Shown here piece by piece: positions 47,691 to 60,545 of a stretch of DNA of 64,000 nucleotides. Both the position numbers and the translations under genes were made by a program. Each line of letters starts with the position of its first letter. The first letter of the stretch is position 1. A model generated the notes under the pieces. It searched no databases. It was not told the origin of the DNA and saw only the letters and a list, made by a program, of their open reading frames with translations. Origin of the DNA: Pseudomonas sp. v388 (GTDB taxonomy: Bacteria; Pseudomonadota; Gammaproteobacteria; Pseudomonadales; Pseudomonadaceae); the NCBI RefSeq assembly GCF_003935425.1, contig NZ_RHQN01000003.1, positions 310,001 to 374,000 on the forward strand, written 5' to 3'.

Positions 47691-48872
47691 TTACAGCGTG
47701 ACTTTCACTGCCTGCGATGCGCGGGTTGCCTTGGCGCGGGCGGCTTCGACGGACTCGTCGCGAGCCAGGGCTACGCCCATGCGGCGCTGGCCGTTGACTT
47801 CCGGCTTGCCGAACAACCGCAGGGCCGTGTCAGGCTCTGCCAGCGCGGCGCCCAGGTTGCCGAATGCAGTCTGCGTGGACTGGCCTTCGACCAGAATCAC
47901 CGCTGAAGCCGACGGACCAAACTGGCGGATCAACGGAACCGGCAGGCCAAGAATCGCCCGGGCGTGCAGTGCGAACTGCGACAAGTCCTGGGAAATCAGG
48001 GTCACCAGACCGGTGTCATGCGGGCGCGGCGATACTTCGCTGAACCACACCTGATCGCCCTTGATGAACAGCTCGACGCCGAACATGCCGCGACCACCCA
48101 ATGCTTCGGTCACCGCCTTGGCAACGCGCTCGGATTCCGCCAGTGCTGCCGGGCTCATGGCCTGTGGCTGCCAGGATTCCTGATAGTCGCCCTTCTCCTG
48201 ACGATGGCCGACCGGCGCGCAGAAGGTCGTACCGCCAGCGTGGCGGACGGTCAGCAAGGTGATCTCGTAGTCAAAATCGATGAAGCCTTCGACGATGACC
48301 CGGCCCTTGCCGGCGCGACCGCCTTCCTGAGCGTAATCCCACGCCTTTTGCACATCGGCGGTGCTCTTGAGCAGGCTCTGGCCCTTGCCCGATGAACTCA
48401 TGACCGGCTTGACCACGCAGGGGAAGCCCAGGTCTTCAACGGCCTTGCTGTAGGCCTCGAAGGTGTCGGCGAAGAAGTACGGCGAGGTGGGCAGGTTCAG
48501 CTCTTCAGCCGCCAGGCGGCGAATGCCTTCGCGGTTCATGGTCAGTTGCGCGGCACGTGCGGTCGGGATGACGGTGAAGCCTTCGGCTTCCAGCTCGACC
48601 AGCGTGGTGGTGGCGATGGCTTCGATTTCCGGGACGATATAGTCCGGCTTCTCGGCCTCGATGACGGCACGCAGCGCGGCGCCGTCGAGCATGTTGATCA
48701 CGTGGCTGCGGTGCGCAACCTGCATGGCCGGTGCGTTGGCGTAGCGGTCAACAGCGATCACTTCGACGCCCAGGCGTTGCAGCTCGATCACGACTTCCTT
48801 GCCCAGCTCGCCGCTGCCGCAGAACAGTACGCGAGTCGCGGTGGGCGACAGTGGAGTTCCGATTTGAGTCAT
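47691..48872 (-). CDS. purT: Formate-dependent GAR transformylase (PurT)
   Basis: Phosphoribosylglycinamide formyltransferase 2: makes FGAR from GAR, formate and ATP, the folate-independent third step of purine synthesis. The 393-residue ATP-grasp protein has the N-terminal [24 protein letters not shown]-grasp core SSSGKGQSL and [16 protein letters not shown], and metal-binding [14 protein letters not shown]. Complete. Another purine gene, purL, lies 3.9 kb away on the same strand. Confidence 0.97.
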   Translation of the reverse strand: MTQIGTPLSPTATRVLFCGSGELGKEVVIELQRLGVEVIAVDRYANAPAMQVAHRSHVINMLDGAALRAVIEAEKPDYIVPEIEAIATTTLVELEAEGFTVIPTARAAQLTMNREGIRRLAAEELNLPTSPYFFADTFEAYSKAVEDLGFPCVVKPVMSSSGKGQSLLKSTADVQKAWDYAQEGGRAGKGRVIVEGFIDFDYEITLLTVRHAGGTTFCAPVGHRQEKGDYQESWQPQAMSPAALAESERVAKAVTEALGGRGMFGVELFIKGDQVWFSEVSPRPHDTGLVTLISQDLSQFALHARAILGLPVPLIRQFGPSASAVILVEGQSTQTAFGNLGAALAEPDTALRLFGKPEVNGQRRMGVALARDESVEAARAKATRASQAVKVTL

Positions 48873-48975
48873 CTCAGGTCCTCGTGGAGCAGATATCGAG
48901 GGCAGCTCGCCGTATGCGAGCGACCGCTGTGGAGAAAAGCGCGCAATTTACCACGAACCCCCGGCGTGCGGGGCT

Positions 48976-49443
48976 TCAGCCGGCGAACGCGCGCTTGCGT
49001 TCACGCCAGGTCATGATCAGCCACACCGCCGTCACGCCGGCGAACTTGGAGCCCAGGGCAGTCAGCAAGACCGGTGCGGTCAGGGCATCGATCATGCCGA
49101 AAAAGATGAAGGTGTCGATGGGGATGCTCAGCGCCGAGCTGATCCACAGCCGGTCCCGCAGCGGACGGCGGGTGATGGTGAACACCAGCCAGTCGATGCA
49201 TTCCGACACCGCGAATGCCGTGGCACTGGCCAGGGCGATGGTCGGGTCGCTGGTGATATAGGACAGCACCAGCGCCACCAGCATGGCGAGGATGGCGCCG
49301 TGGCCAAAGCGGGTCTGGACCATGTCGCGCAACACAAATACCAGGCCGCCCCAGGCCGACCAGATGATATCCAGATGCGGAGCGGCGGAAAACGCGAAGT
49401 TGATCAACACAACGCTGGCGATGTACGCGATCAGGAAAAGCAT
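48976..49443 (-). CDS. VUT family transporter (YhhQ-related)
   Basis: A 155-residue integral membrane protein with about five helices (LFLIAYIASVVLINFAFSAAP, GAILAMLVALVLSYI, LWISSALSIPIDTFIFFGMI, FAGVTAVWLIMTW). It belongs to the VUT_1/QueT-like family that includes the queuosine-precursor importer YhhQ, with the family phrase SALSIPIDTFIFFGMI; it is shorter than E. coli YhhQ (about 220). ATG at 49443 is chosen; 26 in-frame codons upstream look like non-coding leader. Substrate is an inference from family. Confidence 0.8.
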   Translation of the reverse strand: MLFLIAYIASVVLINFAFSAAPHLDIIWSAWGGLVFVLRDMVQTRFGHGAILAMLVALVLSYITSDPTIALASATAFAVSECIDWLVFTITRRPLRDRLWISSALSIPIDTFIFFGMIDALTAPVLLTALGSKFAGVTAVWLIMTWRERKRAFAG

Positions 49444-49521
49444 GGGAACAGCGCCTGGAAAAATTTGGGCGCCAATGGTAGCAGTAGAGAGCCAGACTGT
49501 GGGGCCGAGTACCTGCGGCAA

Positions 49522-49607
49522 CTCGCCAGCAAGCTGGCTCCTACAGGAACACGGTGCGCTGATTTTGTAGGAGCCCGCGGGCGGCGATCCGTCTTGCTGG
49601 CGAAGGC
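49522..49607. repeat. Pair of REP elements
   Basis: CTCGCCAGCAAGCTGGCTCC (49523-49542) followed by GTAGGAGCCCGCGGGCGGCG (from 49567) and ATCCGTCTTGCTGGCGAAGG. The second unit is the inverse of the copies at 6869 and 47641. It fills the spacer between the DUF1289 and VUT genes. Confidence 0.88.
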
Positions 49608-49623
49608 GGTCGATCTGGCGCGG

Positions 49624-49827
49624 TTAGAGGATCATCCCGCTGGCCTTGGCGCGTTCATGGCACCGGACCAGCACCGCACGGCGTTCGTCATTGCTCATGC
49701 GGCCCCAGCGGGTGATTTCATTGCCGCTGCGTTGGCAGCCGGTGCAAATGTCGTCATCGTCCAACGCGCAGATACTCACGCATGGAGAGCGAACCGGTCT
49801 TTCACTGACAGAAACGGCGTCACTCAC
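49624..49827 (-). CDS. DUF1289 family small cysteine-rich protein
   Basis: Sixty-seven residues with four cysteines in the pattern CVSIC...CTGC ([25 protein letters not shown]), then [17 protein letters not shown]. This is the DUF1289 signature, a probable metal or Fe-S binding motif; function unknown. The GTG start overlaps the carbonic anhydrase stop (GTGA), so translation is coupled. Confidence 0.88.
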   Translation of the reverse strand: MSDAVSVSERPVRSPCVSICALDDDDICTGCQRSGNEITRWGRMSNDERRAVLVRCHERAKASGMIL

Positions 49828-50348
49828 TCTTCCTGCTCCACCAGATCACGGGCATAGCGCCGGGCGTTCTGGACATAATGCGCGGCGCTGGCCTCAAGCA
49901 TCTTCTTCTGGATCTCGGTCAGCTCGCGGATCACTTTGCCGGGCGAGCCCATCACCAGCGAACCGTCGGGAATCACCTTGCCTTCGCCGATCAACGAGTT
50001 GGCGCCGATGATGCAGTACTTGCCGATTTTCGCGCCGTTGAGAATCACCGTGTTGATGCCGATCAGGCTGTAGTCGCCCACCGTACAGCCATGCAACATG
50101 GCGTTATGGCCGATGGTCACGCCCTTGCCCACTTCCAGCGGCGAGCCCATGTCGGTGTGGATGACCGTACCGTCCTGGACGTTGCTGTTCTCACCGATGT
50201 GGATCAGTTCGTTATCGCCTCGTAACACGGCGTTGAACCAGACACTGGCGCCCGCTTCCAGCTTGACCTTGCCGATCAACACGGCGTTGGGCGCCACCCA
50301 ACTGTCAGGATCGGTCTGGACGCGGGCATCCCCCAGGCGATATTTCAT
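49824..50348 (-). CDS. Gamma-class carbonic anhydrase family protein
   Basis: A 174-residue left-handed beta-helix trimer protein (hexapeptide repeats such as [67 protein letters not shown]). The three zinc histidines fit HTDMG, IGHNAML and MLHGC. Close to YrdA/PaaY; carbonic anhydrase activity is known for some members only. Overlaps DUF1289 gene by 4 bases. Confidence 0.92.
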   Translation of the reverse strand: MKYRLGDARVQTDPDSWVAPNAVLIGKVKLEAGASVWFNAVLRGDNELIHIGENSNVQDGTVIHTDMGSPLEVGKGVTIGHNAMLHGCTVGDYSLIGINTVILNGAKIGKYCIIGANSLIGEGKVIPDGSLVMGSPGKVIRELTEIQKKMLEASAAHYVQNARRYARDLVEQEE

Positions 50349-50405
50349 GCGGTTTCCTCAGGCTGTCGGCCGGGCTGATACGCCCGGCTCGTTATGGATG
50401 GCACT

Positions 50406-51002
50406 TCAGGTGGTGGAGCGCTCCGGTGGATGATGCAGGCTGATCCGGCTGTCATACAGCACGTTGATCAGCTCGACGATCATGATGGCCGTCAGCCCCC
50501 AGATCTTGTACTCGCCATAACGATAGCTGGGAACGTACCAACTGCGACCCGCGTAATCGATGCGATGAGTATGCTCTCGGGTGTCCTGGCGGAAGAACTC
50601 CAGCGGCACACTGAACACTGCGGCGATCTCGCCGTCGTTGGGCCGGTACTCGACAAAATCGGGAATCACACCCACGTAAGGCGTGACCTTGATGCCGTGC
50701 TTGGAGATCAGCGGGCTCAACGGACCGATGATCTCCACCAGCCCGGGTGGCAGGCCGATTTCCTCTTCCGCTTCACGCAACGCGGTGAACACCAGATCCG
50801 GATCTTCCGGATCGCGACGGCCACCCGGAAACGCAACTTCGCCGCCATGGGTGGAAAGCCCGCTGGCGCGCAGGGTCAGGATCAACTCAGGTTCGTCACT
50901 GCGTGTGATCGGCACCAGTACGGCGGCCTCGGGAAAGGGCCGATCCGTCACGAGGGTGTCTGGCGTGTGACTGCCTACACGGCGAAGTAGCTCATCCAGC
51001 AT
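50406..51002 (-). CDS. CoA pyrophosphatase-type Nudix hydrolase (NudL-like)
   Basis: A 198-residue Nudix protein. The Nudix box reads GGRRDPEDPDLVFTALREAEEEIGL, and the UPF0035/NudL signature LRASGLSTHGGEVAFPGG lies just before it, which marks coenzyme A pyrophosphatases that split CoA to 3',5'-ADP and 4'-phosphopantetheine. Catalytic glutamates of REAEEEIG are intact. Divergent from the next Nudix gene with a 150-base promoter region between. Confidence 0.9.
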   Translation of the reverse strand: MLDELLRRVGSHTPDTLVTDRPFPEAAVLVPITRSDEPELILTLRASGLSTHGGEVAFPGGRRDPEDPDLVFTALREAEEEIGLPPGLVEIIGPLSPLISKHGIKVTPYVGVIPDFVEYRPNDGEIAAVFSVPLEFFRQDTREHTHRIDYAGRSWYVPSYRYGEYKIWGLTAIMIVELINVLYDSRISLHHPPERSTT

Positions 51003-51152
51003 GGGAAATCTCGATCTGTTGCCTGCCTGGCATCATGCACCAAAGCGGGCAAGTGCCCAAGCCTTTGTAGGACAGTCAAACCACAGATCAGCTTGCCGAT
51101 ACGACTGGGGACAGGCCAAGATAGCGACTGCCTTCAGTCATCGAACCATGCC

Positions 51153-51704
51153 ATGAAATTCTGCAGCCAGTGCGGCAACCCGGTCATCCAGCGCATTCCA
51201 GAGGGCGACAGCCGTCTGCGCTACGTCTGCGAGCAGTGTCACACCGTTCATTATCAGAACCCCAATATCGTCGCAGGCTGCCTGGTGACGGTGGGCGATC
51301 AGGTCTTGTTGTGCCGCCGTGCCATCGAGCCGCGCCTGGGTTACTGGACGCTGCCGGCCGGCTTCATGGAAAACGGCGAGACGGTGGAACAGGCAGCGCG
51401 TCGCGAAACGGTCGAGGAAGCCTGCGCCGAACTTGAAGAGTTGCACCTCTATTCACTGATCGACGTACCGCATATCAATCAGGTGCACGTGTTTTATCGG
51501 GCCCGACTGAGCGGTACACAGTTCGCGGCCGGCATCGAGAGCCTGGAAGTGCAGTTGTTCGACGAGGCTGACATTCCGTGGTCAGAGCTGGCTTTCATGA
51601 CGGTCAGGCGTACCCTAGAATGCTACTTCGCAGATCGGCAACGGCAGGTTTACCCGGTTCACACCAGCGCCCTGCCGCCGTCACGCCCCACGCTCGACAC
51701 CTAA
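51153..51704 (+). CDS. Nudix hydrolase with N-terminal zinc ribbon
   Basis: A 183-residue protein. Zinc ribbon: CSQCG near the N-terminus and CEQCHTVHYQNPN. Nudix box: GFMENGETVEQAARRETVEEACAEL, all catalytic residues present. The zinc ribbon plus WTLPAGFMENGE resembles NudC-like or ADP-ribose/NADH pyrophosphatase relatives, but it lacks the NudC N-terminal domain; substrate unknown. Start ATG at 51153 is the only one that keeps the zinc ribbon without a long extension; its ribosome site is weak. Confidence 0.85.
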   Translation: MKFCSQCGNPVIQRIPEGDSRLRYVCEQCHTVHYQNPNIVAGCLVTVGDQVLLCRRAIEPRLGYWTLPAGFMENGETVEQAARRETVEEACAELEELHLYSLIDVPHINQVHVFYRARLSGTQFAAGIESLEVQLFDEADIPWSELAFMTVRRTLECYFADRQRQVYPVHTSALPPSRPTLDT

Positions 51705-51749
51705 CCACAAGATCGACTCGCGCGCTGCGAGTCATCAGGGATACCGTAA

Positions 51750-52313
51750 ATGCGCTGGTTGTTCGCTTTTCTTTGCTTTACGTTCATGCCGCTGTCACAC
51801 GCTGCTTTCACCCAGACGATCGTGCCCAAGGGCAGCGAACAGAAGATCGTCAACGACAAGGTCATCAACCTGGAACGCCTGTCCGAGCGCAAGATCGACA
51901 AGGTGCTGGTGCTCAAGGGCGCCCGTCAGTTGCAATTGATCAGCGCCGGCGAAGCACTCAAGACCTACCGCATTTCCCTGGGCAGAAACCCTTTGGGCAC
52001 CAAGCTCAGGGAAGGCGACCAGCGCACGCCGGAAGGTTTTTACTGGCTGGACTGGCGCAAGACCAGTACCAACTACAACCTGTCGATGCACATTTCCTAT
52101 CCGAACGTTTCGGATGCGGCACGGGCACGTCGGGAAGGGGTGAAACCGGGCAGCATGATCATGATTCACGGCACGCCGGTGGACGAGGAATACCCGGAGT
52201 GGTATTTCCATACTCTGGACTGGACCAACGGCTGCATCGGCATGAAGAACAACGACATGCGCGAAGTCTGGGATCTGGTGAAAGACGGGACGATGATCGA
52301 GATCAGGCCGTAA
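51750..52313 (+). CDS. YkuD/YafK-type L,D-transpeptidase-fold periplasmic protein
   Basis: A 187-residue secreted protein with a signal peptide (MRWLFAFLCFTFMPLSHAAF) and a YkuD fold. His140 in MIHGTP and Cys162 in TNGCIGMKN form the catalytic pair; the canonical SHGCxR arginine is replaced, as in YafK-like members that remodel peptidoglycan or cut Braun lipoprotein links. GRNPLGTKLREGDQRTPEGFYWL is the family lead-in. AGGGA precedes the start. Convergent to the NIF3-like gene. Confidence 0.87.
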   Translation: MRWLFAFLCFTFMPLSHAAFTQTIVPKGSEQKIVNDKVINLERLSERKIDKVLVLKGARQLQLISAGEALKTYRISLGRNPLGTKLREGDQRTPEGFYWLDWRKTSTNYNLSMHISYPNVSDAARARREGVKPGSMIMIHGTPVDEEYPEWYFHTLDWTNGCIGMKNNDMREVWDLVKDGTMIEIRP

Positions 52314-52330
52314 TCTGCAGCAAACGGATC

Positions 52331-52357
52331 CTGTAGGAGCGAGCTTGCTCGCGATCT
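52331..52357. repeat. Single REP element at a convergent junction
   Basis: CTGTAGGAGCGAGCTTGCTC then GCGATCT, with the self-complementary core GAGCGAGCTTGCTC. It lies between the L,D-transpeptidase and NIF3-like genes. Confidence 0.85.
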
Positions 52358-52414
52358 GCCGCACAGCGGCAGCAACCGGAAGACAGCCTGTTTTATCGCC
52401 AGCACACGTGAAGC

Positions 52415-52726
52415 CTAGAAATCTTCCAGGCGCCACACCTCATAGGCAGGCGTTTCGTAAGGGTGGCTCTGTTTGAGCGCAGCGACGACCTGACGGATCA
52501 GTTCGTCGGCCACGACCATCTCGACCTTCCACTCCTGCACATACTCGACCTGACCACTCTGTCCGATAAACGGCTGACTGCCCTCCAGCGGGCGGAACTG
52601 GCCCTGACCGAGCACTTGCCACGCGCAGTGGTCGTAATCGCCGATCCGCCCTGCCCCAGCAGCGAATACGGCGCTCTTGACCACATCCACGTGGCTCGCC
52701 GGCACGAAGAAGGCGAGCTTGTACAT
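52415..52726 (-). CDS. NIF3/YqfO C-terminal-domain-like small protein
   Basis: A 103-residue protein (MYKLAFFVPASHVDVVKSAVFAAGAGRIGDYDHCAW; FRPLEGSQPFIG; HPYETPAYEVWRL). It is the stand-alone version of the PII/CutA-like insert domain found in YqfO/NIF3 proteins, a fold that usually binds small ligands or metal. Function unknown. Its ATG at 52726 is 5 bases downstream of the purL stop, so it is likely translated from the purL mRNA. Confidence 0.83.
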   Translation of the reverse strand: MYKLAFFVPASHVDVVKSAVFAAGAGRIGDYDHCAWQVLGQGQFRPLEGSQPFIGQSGQVEYVQEWKVEMVVADELIRQVVAALKQSHPYETPAYEVWRLEDF

Positions 52727-52731
52727 GGTGC

Positions 52732-56628
<3,897 letters not shown>

Positions 56629-56671
56629 CTTCGGGACAGCCTCGGGAAGGGGGTGTGCTTTGAGGCCACGC

Positions 56672-56677
56672 ATTCTA
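56672..56677 (-). promoter_or_regulatory. Candidate -10 box of purL
   Basis: TAGAAT on the minus strand, 44 bases before the purL start, at the expected place for a promoter, but no clear -35 box is present at 16-18 bases. Confidence 0.3.
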
Positions 56678-56796
56678 GCCTAAAGCGTGCCTTTGAGCAC
56701 TCATAACGGCTGCATTGAACAGGGCCGAATGTCGCGCCGTGTCCAAACCGCTGTCCGTATGCAGGAAAAAGCCCTCGCCTATCAGACGCAGGCTGA

Positions 56797-58320
<1,524 letters not shown>

Positions 58321-58353
58321 GCATCCGCCTGCCCCGACGATGGAATGCCGAAC

Positions 58354-58443
58354 GGTAGCCAGCTTGCTGGCGAAGACGGTATTGCAGGCAATAAATCTCT
58401 TGTGGATGTGCCGGCCATTTCGCCGGCAAGCTGGCTACCACAG
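58354..58443. repeat. REP inverted pair at a convergent junction
   Basis: GGTAGCCAGCTTGCTGGCGA (58354-58373) faces TCGCCGGCAAGCTGGCTACC (58420-58439). It lies between the convergent mltF and tadA genes. Confidence 0.9.
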
Positions 58444-58457
58444 GCGTTCCGGGTCCG

Positions 58458-58946
58458 CTACCCCTTCCCTGCTGCTCTTCTCTGCCTGAAAAACTCACTC
58501 AACATCGTCCCGCATTCCTCGCCCAGCACACCGCCTTCATACAGCACTCGATGGTTGAGAAAGCCCTGGGTAAAAAACTGCCCCTGGCTCTGGACGATGC
58601 CGGCCTTGGGTTCCAGCGCGCCGTAGACCACCCGAGCCACCCGCGAATGGACGATCAGGCCCGCACACATGCTGCACGGCTCCAGCGTCACATACAGCGT
58701 GCTGCCGGGCAGGCGGTAATTGTCCAGCGCCCTGGCGGCATCGCGGATGGCGACCATCTCCGCATGCGCACTGGGATCGCTGGCGCTGATCGGGCAGTTG
58801 AAGCCTCGGCCGACGATCTCGCCGTTCTGCACCAGCACCGCGCCCACCGGCACCTCGCCCAGCACGGCGCCCTGCCGAGCCAGCTCCAGCGCCTGGCGCA
58901 TGAAATCCTGGTCGCGACTGCGATCGATGATCTGCGGCTGCCTCAT
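58458..58946 (-). CDS. tadA: tRNA-specific adenosine deaminase
   Basis: Converts A34 to inosine in tRNA-Arg(ACG). The 162-residue protein has the zinc and proton-shuttle motif HAE at 61-63 (PSAHAEMVAI) and PCSMC at 90-94 (LEPCSMCAGL). ATG at 58946 is preferred over the adjacent GTG at 58949, because GAGG then lies 7 bases upstream. The start overlaps the stop of the multicopper oxidase gene (TGATG), so the two genes are coupled. Confidence 0.96.
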   Translation of the reverse strand: MRQPQIIDRSRDQDFMRQALELARQGAVLGEVPVGAVLVQNGEIVGRGFNCPISASDPSAHAEMVAIRDAARALDNYRLPGSTLYVTLEPCSMCAGLIVHSRVARVVYGALEPKAGIVQSQGQFFTQGFLNHRVLYEGGVLGEECGTMLSEFFRQRRAAGKG

Positions 58947-60319
58947 CACGCTACCTCGATGGCGGCCATCAGGCCGGTTTCCATGTGATCGATCACATGA
59001 CAGTGGAACATCCAGACACCCGGATTATCAGCGACCAGCGCCACCCGCGCCCGCTCGTTTCGGCCCAGCAGAAAGGTGTCGGTGAAATAAGGGATGATCT
59101 TGCGGCGATTGGAAGCGATCACTTTGAAACTCAAGCCATGAAGGTGGATCGGGTGCTGGTACTGGGTCATGTTGCGCATCTCGAAGATGTAGCTCTTGCC
59201 AAGCTTCAGTCTGGCGATCGGTCGGTCGGCGCAGGTCTTGTCGGTGATGTCCCACGCCTGGCCGTTGACCTGCCATAGGCTCGGTGGCTTGCCGTTGTCG
59301 GTATTGACCGACATCGAGCCGACCCACTCGAAATTGAAATTGATCTTCTCGGCGTTTGCCAGATCCGGCTCGGCCACCGGATTGGCCGGCAATTCCGGCG
59401 GCCATTGGGCAGGCGCATCGCTGCTCGCGACTGAGCAGAATGTCCCTAAACGCACCGGTCCATTGCGCAAGGCGATTTCCTCGCCGACCGGCGGGGCCTT
59501 GATGGCCAGACACATGCGCATGCCCGGCCCCAGCCAGTAGTCCTTGCCGAAAGGCCGAGGTGCGACCGGATTGCCATCCAGGGCATAGATGCGCGCCTCG
59601 GCACCGGGCAGGTTGATCCGGTAGGTGACGGTATTGTCCAGGTTGAGCAAGCGTACCCGAGTAATCTGTCCGGCCGGCAGATCGATCACCGCCTGGGGAA
59701 TTCCGTTCAGGGTCGAGAGCCGCCCGGCAGTCCCTTCCCGCGCCGCTTCACGCAACACGCTGAACTCGGTGAATGCGCCCTGCTCGTCCACATGCCAGCT
59801 TTTCAGACTGACCGTGCGCTCATGCAGGAAGCCGGTCGGTTCGCGCTCTTCGACAATCAGCGGCCCCACCAGACCGCGCCCCAGTTCTTCACTGCTGCTG
59901 ACATGGGGGTGATACCAGTAACTGCCGGCATCGGGCACGCGAAACGTGTAGTCGAAATATTCCCCCGGCTTGACCGGCAGCTGCGATACATAAGGGACGC
60001 CGTCCATTTCCAGCGGCAGGCGGATACCATGCCAATGGATGGTGGTTTCCACCGGTAACCGGTTGATGAAGCGCAAGCGCAGCCACTCACCCTGGCGCAC
60101 CCGCAGCTCGGTGCCCGGTGCCGAAGCGCCGAACGCCCAGGCCGGGGTCTTGAATCCCGCCACCAGCTCAACGTCCAGCGGCGCTGCGATCAATTCGAAA
60201 TCATGGCCATCGCACGGCCCGCGCCGCCCCAGCCAATAACGCGATGCGCCCCCTGCGCCAAGCCCCACGACGGCAAGACCGGCCAAACCTCCGATGAATT
60301 GTCGACGGGTAAAGGACAT
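58946..60319 (-). CDS. Tat-exported multicopper oxidase
   Basis: A 457-residue periplasmic copper oxidase. Twin-arginine signal (TRRQFIGGLAGLAVVG). Copper ligands are complete: HWHG at 95-98, HPH at 137-139 (YWYHPHV), HPIHLHG and HCHVIDHMETG in the C-terminal part. No Met-rich insert like that of CueO is seen, so substrate may be metals or phenols; unknown. ATG at 60319 with GAGG 12 bases upstream. It is 226 bases from the divergent toxin-like gene and coupled to tadA. Matches PA3768. Confidence 0.92.
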   Translation of the reverse strand: MSFTRRQFIGGLAGLAVVGLGAGGASRYWLGRRGPCDGHDFELIAAPLDVELVAGFKTPAWAFGASAPGTELRVRQGEWLRLRFINRLPVETTIHWHGIRLPLEMDGVPYVSQLPVKPGEYFDYTFRVPDAGSYWYHPHVSSSEELGRGLVGPLIVEEREPTGFLHERTVSLKSWHVDEQGAFTEFSVLREAAREGTAGRLSTLNGIPQAVIDLPAGQITRVRLLNLDNTVTYRINLPGAEARIYALDGNPVAPRPFGKDYWLGPGMRMCLAIKAPPVGEEIALRNGPVRLGTFCSVASSDAPAQWPPELPANPVAEPDLANAEKINFNFEWVGSMSVNTDNGKPPSLWQVNGQAWDITDKTCADRPIARLKLGKSYIFEMRNMTQYQHPIHLHGLSFKVIASNRRKIIPYFTDTFLLGRNERARVALVADNPGVWMFHCHVIDHMETGLMAAIEVA

Positions 60320-60545
60320 GAATGATTGGACCTCGAAGAACGACTGCCGGGCGCACCTGAGAGCAGATGCGAGGGGCGAATACGATACACCTGCATCCGC
60401 ATAAAGATAAGGGCGAGCCTGTCGCACCCGACCTCGATCCGAGGTCGGCAGGCTTATACCCACGCAGGCTGCGTTAACTATGTATCGCTGTCGAGGCAGT
60501 AAAACGCGACACGCTTGGGGCCATTTCATATTTGAGGTAATTGCC

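Noticed and set aside
60330-60545. Immunity or chaperone gene upstream of the toxin-like protein
   Set aside because: No open frame with a ribosome site and sensible composition was seen; only a small ACCTCGATCCGAGGT hairpin near 60430.
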